DNA from: Branchiostoma lanceolatum
Lineage: Eukaryota; Chordata; Leptocardii; Amphioxiformes; Branchiostomatidae
Assembly: GCF_035083965.1 (NCBI RefSeq)
Contig: NC_089735.1
Location: 13,576,501 to 13,640,500 of the forward strand
Direction: 5' to 3'
Length of the DNA: 64,000 bases
The notes beneath the pieces are model-generated. The model worked only from the letters and a program-made list of their open reading frames with translations. It was not told where the DNA came from and searched no databases. Position numbers and translations under genes: made by a program. Shown one piece after another: positions 61,001 to 64,000 of this stretch (position 1 is its first letter; every line of letters begins with the position of its first letter).

Positions 61001-63420
61001 CAGATAGCACACGGCCCACTAATTATCGCTAGCGCGATAGAAATCAGGGTTCGGCTGCCAGCGCCCCCGGGTGCCAACTCTATCCCTACTACTAGGTCTT
61101 CCCCGCCCAGAAGGGCTTATCATCGCATCGCGCGAAAGGTCTGGTATCCAGGCTATTTGAAACCCATACTATTGCCAGGGCCTCCACGTACGTACAAAAC
61201 AGCTTGTCTGGTGCGCCCCTAACTCTCCTACCCTGGAGAAACCCGACTAGGGACCGGGCTGCTAGCGAGTCTCTTCGGCGGTCCGAGACTGTCAGCCCGT
61301 CGGATCTAAATTAACACTACGGAGAGTTGCAGCCCGGGGAGTGGACCGTGCCTTTTACCCGCAAGGACCGGTCAACTCTCGGGATTTTTTAGAACTCCCC
61401 CGGTGCGGTAATACAATTTCTATCGGCGGGCTTAGAGCTCTGGGCCGCCGACTGAAAGGGCGCGATAACAGTCTGGATCCCAGCGATCTAAACCGTCATA
61501 GTATCATTCGCATTCGGTAATATTATTTTCAATCCTACTACTACCCAACAGAAAAAAAAAATAGAAACAGAAATTTATTTAGTCCTTTACAGTCCTTAAT
61601 TTATTAATGATTTTTGTTAAGTGTCGAACACAAAGTCACAGCAAATAAAGATCATTTGCCTATCACAGCTCCGTGTAGTTCACACACCGTGGCTTATAAT
61701 GCGTGAGCTAAAGCTTATTGTTATCTACCCGGCAGGGTCACATGCGAGTGTGCAACGGCCTGGGAATCAACGCACAGCTAACTGTGCATGAAAACGCAGA
61801 ATTTTCCCGGTCGGCACACGCCGGACCCGGAAAACTCTTCACACTTCCTGCCCGCCTCGGTTTTAACGGACGTGCGCAGACTCGGAAAGAACCGGAAACC
61901 TGAGCTTTCACGCAGTGTGTAGGACCACAATTGCCTCCCAATTTCCGTGATTTACTGTTAGCGGTAGAGACACGGGTAGGTTAGGTAGGGGTCGGAAACG
62001 ATACCCGGAAATTTTGGCGATGCCTTAGGGGCGGGGCGACTGGTACTTCATTGATTTTCTAGGTCGTCGTCGAAGATCATGTTAGAGAAACGAGCCTTAG
62101 TCCAGTACGTACAGCATCACAATAGTTTCTACAGTCAAGCATGTTTACCCTATGGTAAGGCGACAGCACGAGACGTGTTTGATTCCTCACCTCACCTATC
62201 CCTTGACCTCTTTTGGGGTCGTTGGGGCACGTGTTTGATTAAAGGCAACCAAAGCAATATAAGGGCCAAAAATATGGAAATAAATAAAATGCTGAAATCT
62301 TTATGGTAGTGACATTTACTAACACTACTTAGCATATTTGCGTAATAACTTCCTACTTTGAGCATTTCAAACCCGCACAAAAATGTGCCGTACGATGATC
62401 CCCTGCCCGTTTCCAAAATCATATCCAGTTGTTTGAGTAACTGCTTTTTTTGGCGTGTTTGATGATCCCCTTAGTTTTCCGAGCCTACAAAAACTCTGGG
62501 GATGATTTCCTGTGAGTTCTCACATCACAACGATGTCATATTTGTGCATGATGGACGTTGCTATACATTGAGATAGTGTTGTTTGAACTAAATCATGCAT
62601 AGAAATGACTGAATAAATTGACTTTCAAAATCTGATTAATTTCTGGGCCCTAATATTGCTTGGGTTTCCATTAATATAAAAACTACCTGTGCAGAGTGAT
62701 CCCATAGGGACCCCACAGTTCTCCACTCTGGCAGCTGCCATTTGACCCAACGGCTCCCGAAGCCGTGGTCACTGTCTCCATTCGACATCAGAATCTGTGG
62801 AGGGTAAGAAAATACGGAAAATAGTCGTCAGACTGCAATAAACGTATAGAGGGCTGGGCGTGAATCTATTCCGTGTAACCGATGCAAAGTTATTCAAAGA
62901 AAGGTACCGTGGCCGACAGGAACAACGAGCAACACACACCTAGTTTGGCTGCCAAACTTGCGGTGTCGACGCTCTGCCAAACTTGCGGTGTGACGCGCCC
63001 AAAGTAGGTGTGTGCACGCCCAAAGTAGGTGTGTGCACACCCAAACTAGGTGTGTGCACACCCAAACTAGGTGTGTGCACGCCCAAAACACCCGAACTAG
63101 GTGTTGCACATTGTTCCTGTCGGCCACGGTAGAAAGCAGAGGCAGAGAGAAGTGAAGGGACTGAACATGTTGTTTTTACCTCATTTGCATGTTCTACTGC
63201 CAACATCCGGGCATCCATGCTGGCGTAAGTGTCGTCTGCAATCACCCGCGGGTACTGCAGGTCTCGCGTGTTGTGATTGGCTACTAGCCAGTTGTCATGG
63301 ATATCGCCAACATTCCCGCCAATTTTGCCCACCATGGTCCAGCCTCCATGAGTCATGTCGCAGAACGCCTGCACTGCGTGATTCTCACTGGTCTTTATCC
63401 AATAGAAACCATCTTCAAGC
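58045..63420 (-). CDS. Fibrinogen-like-domain protein, last four exons (5' end outside window)
   Basis: Exons in transcript order are 63180-63420, 62687-62794, 58501-58667 and 58045-58174, all GT/AG and in phase, with a stop at 58045-58047. The first exon visible here starts in mid-codon after an acceptor at the right, so the N-terminal part is missing by cropping. Sequence blocks: DGFYWIKTSENHAVQAFCDM then THGGWTMVGKIGGNVGDIHD, the CDM...GGWT signature of fibrinogen C-terminal-related domains, and SRWVKWQLPEW. Next come VTSWDGEKSVCYQNKYGVLP and GFDTDILHAPIARDGRRRHS, ending FVSVWLK. Proteins of this kind are usually secreted and lectin-like; ligand and function are unknown here. The domain lacks the calcium-site DxDND motif of ficolins, so it is an atypical FReD. 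Intron 1 of this segment holds a 21-bp tandem repeat that is in frame with the upstream exon. Confidence 0.85.
59069..59283. repeat. Two tandem 107-bp units
   Basis: CTCGTGCAGCTAGAGGGAAA begins each unit (59069 and 59176). Both contain TGCATAATTTAGCGACAATT and ATCACCTAATTA. About 85-90% identical by eye. It lies in an intron of the fibrinogen-like gene. Confidence 0.9.
59322..59348. repeat. Poly-C / poly-A tract
   Basis: About 20 C followed by eight A. Length may be unreliable in the assembly. Confidence 0.9.
59350..60929. other. Intronic DNA of the fibrinogen-like gene, no feature recognised
   Basis: Short ORFs have no splice context or recognisable domain. No inverted repeats longer than about 20 bp were noticed. 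Confidence 0.45.
60930..61158. mobile_element. Terminal-inverted-repeat element, family 4 (copy 2)
   Basis: Bounded by TAGCCTGGGTGCCAGACC and GGTCTGGTATCCAGGCTA (one mismatch). The interior is about 95% identical by eye to 10016-10243 (GGGGAAGCAACTCGCGCCGC). It is flanked by CTGAAACC and TTGAAACC. Confidence 0.85.
61190..61495. repeat. GC-rich block of unknown nature
   Basis: A 300-bp patch much richer in G and C than its surroundings (GGGACCGGGCTGCTAGCGAG, CAGCCCGGGGAGTGGACCG). It ends CAGTCTGGATCCCAGCG, which resembles the right end of family 4. It may be a diverged relative of that family; it is not rRNA as far as I can tell. Confidence 0.35.
62240..62672. mobile_element. MITE family 6 (copy 2)
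   Basis: Ends TTAAAGGCAACCAAAGCAAT and TATTGCTTGGGTTTCCATTAA, inverted relative to copy 1. The interior has CCGTACGATGATCCC. It ends 15 bp from the donor side of exon 62687-62794. Confidence 0.85.
62904..63132. mobile_element. TIR element with internal 21-bp tandem repeats
   Basis: Ends TACCGTGGCCGACAGGAACA and TGTTCCTGTCGGCCACGGTA are perfect inverted repeats. Inside are four 21-bp units of TAGGTGTGTGCACGCCCAAA type at about 62998-63090 and two GCCAAACTTGCGGTGT units. It lies in an intron of the fibrinogen-like gene, 47 bp from exon 63180-63420. Confidence 0.9.
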
Positions 63421-63639
63421 CTAGATTGGAAAATATCATGATAGAACTTCTAATACTGTGCTTCACATATCGGTACCCGCCGAATCGGCTAGAGGATCGA
63501 ATTGCATTGTTCGTCTTGATCCCGACGAGCTAGCGAACATTTGATACTAGTAATCTACGTAAAACAAAAATGATTTGCTTTTGGGGGATGAAAGATTTAA
63601 AAAAAGCATTTTTCAAGGTTATTCGATAATGTCTTTAGA

Positions 63640-64000
63640 TTGGTTTATTGTTTATTGGTTTATTGGTAAAACGACTCCATTAGTGAGTACACAAGTGTAC
63701 TGCACTACTCTTCCTGGAGTCACATAACATAGAGATAACATTGGAACACATACCCATAACATAACATTACATAATATATACATATTTACATCAATTTCAA
63801 TTTGCCACCAGTTCATAATGTTTGTGTCCGTTTTTAGTCTGTATTTGATGTGTATTTTTGAATGTGGATGGTACAGATGTTCTGATATGATATGGAAGAG
63901 TGTTGTATGATTTTGAGCACCGGTAGAGAAAAGACTTTGTTGCAGATGTTGTTTTTGGTTTTGGCAGTTTGAAATCGTTCCTTTTTGAAGATCTTGTGCT
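63640..64000 (-). mobile_element. LINE 3' end with reverse-transcriptase C-terminal remnant
   Basis: The minus-strand frame, open from the window edge to the stop at 63797-63799, reads TRSSKRNDFKLPKPKTTSAT, then KSFLYRCSKSYNTLPYHIRT. This is the familiar post-RT block (TRSS...F..P...T...K.SF.YR....N.LP) of CR1/L2/RTE-like elements. It is followed by a 3'UTR and a tail of three AATAAACC units (63640-63668). It lacks a Met, so ORF callers miss it. It belongs to a different LINE family from L-A and 10921. Confidence 0.75.

Noticed and set aside
61190-61495. rRNA fragment
   Set aside because: GC-rich but shows no conserved rRNA blocks that I recognise. It more closely resembles a diverged family 4 element.
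62990-63095. CRISPR-like regular repeat array
   Set aside because: The 21-bp units are directly adjacent without spacers, lie inside a TIR element, and the genome is animal.

Overview
The window looks like chordate genomic DNA, most likely from an amphioxus (Branchiostoma). The genes are vertebrate-like in family and exon layout but compact, with small exons, consensus GT/AG junctions, and introns packed with short foldback elements (MITEs), tRNA-derived SINEs and 3' ends of LINEs. The species is an inference; no database was searched. Exon joins were worked out by hand from splice sites and reading phase, and every gene model below closes in frame.

Layout. (1) 1608-3917 (+): last three exons of a cellular retinol-binding-protein-like gene; its first exon lies left of the window. 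(2) 5822-9835 (-): complete five-exon stearoyl-CoA (delta-9) desaturase with all three histidine boxes. (3) 14108-24834 (-): two tandem theta/delta-like glutathione S-transferases. The upstream one starts with an N-terminal extension that reads as a myristoylation plus palmitoylation signal. (4) 26549-39035 (-): two tandem paralogous genes for small, basic, proline-rich proteins (138 and 211 aa) sharing an RD-aromatic-G...TTY motif; I do not recognise the family. (5) 43589-50768 (+): complete eight-exon macroH2A (400 aa), carrying only a 1.1-type macrodomain exon. (6) 53773-56342 (+): complete three-exon renalase-like FAD oxidoreductase (401 aa), with a TCTCGCGAGA promoter palindrome. (7) 58045-63420 (-): last four exons of a fibrinogen-like-domain protein whose 5' end lies right of the window.

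There is no operon or pathway. Lipid/retinoid handling (CRBP, desaturase), detoxification (GSTs), chromatin (macroH2A), redox (FAD enzyme) and a likely secreted lectin-like protein are simply neighbours. Tandem duplication explains the GST pair and the RD-motif pair.

About half of the sequence outside exons is recognisably repetitive. At least ten foldback or terminal-inverted-repeat families occur, several in two or three copies within the window. Two insertions have visible 8-bp target duplications. One dispersed repeat carries a cAMP-response-element-like palindrome next to a YY1-type motif. I saw no true tRNA or rRNA gene, no CRISPR array and no virus. The most interesting items are the acylated-GST signal, the macroH2A residue change, the RD-motif gene pair, the CRE/YY1 repeat, the in-frame 21-bp repeat in the fibrinogen-like gene, and the possible divergent exon at the macroH2A promoter.
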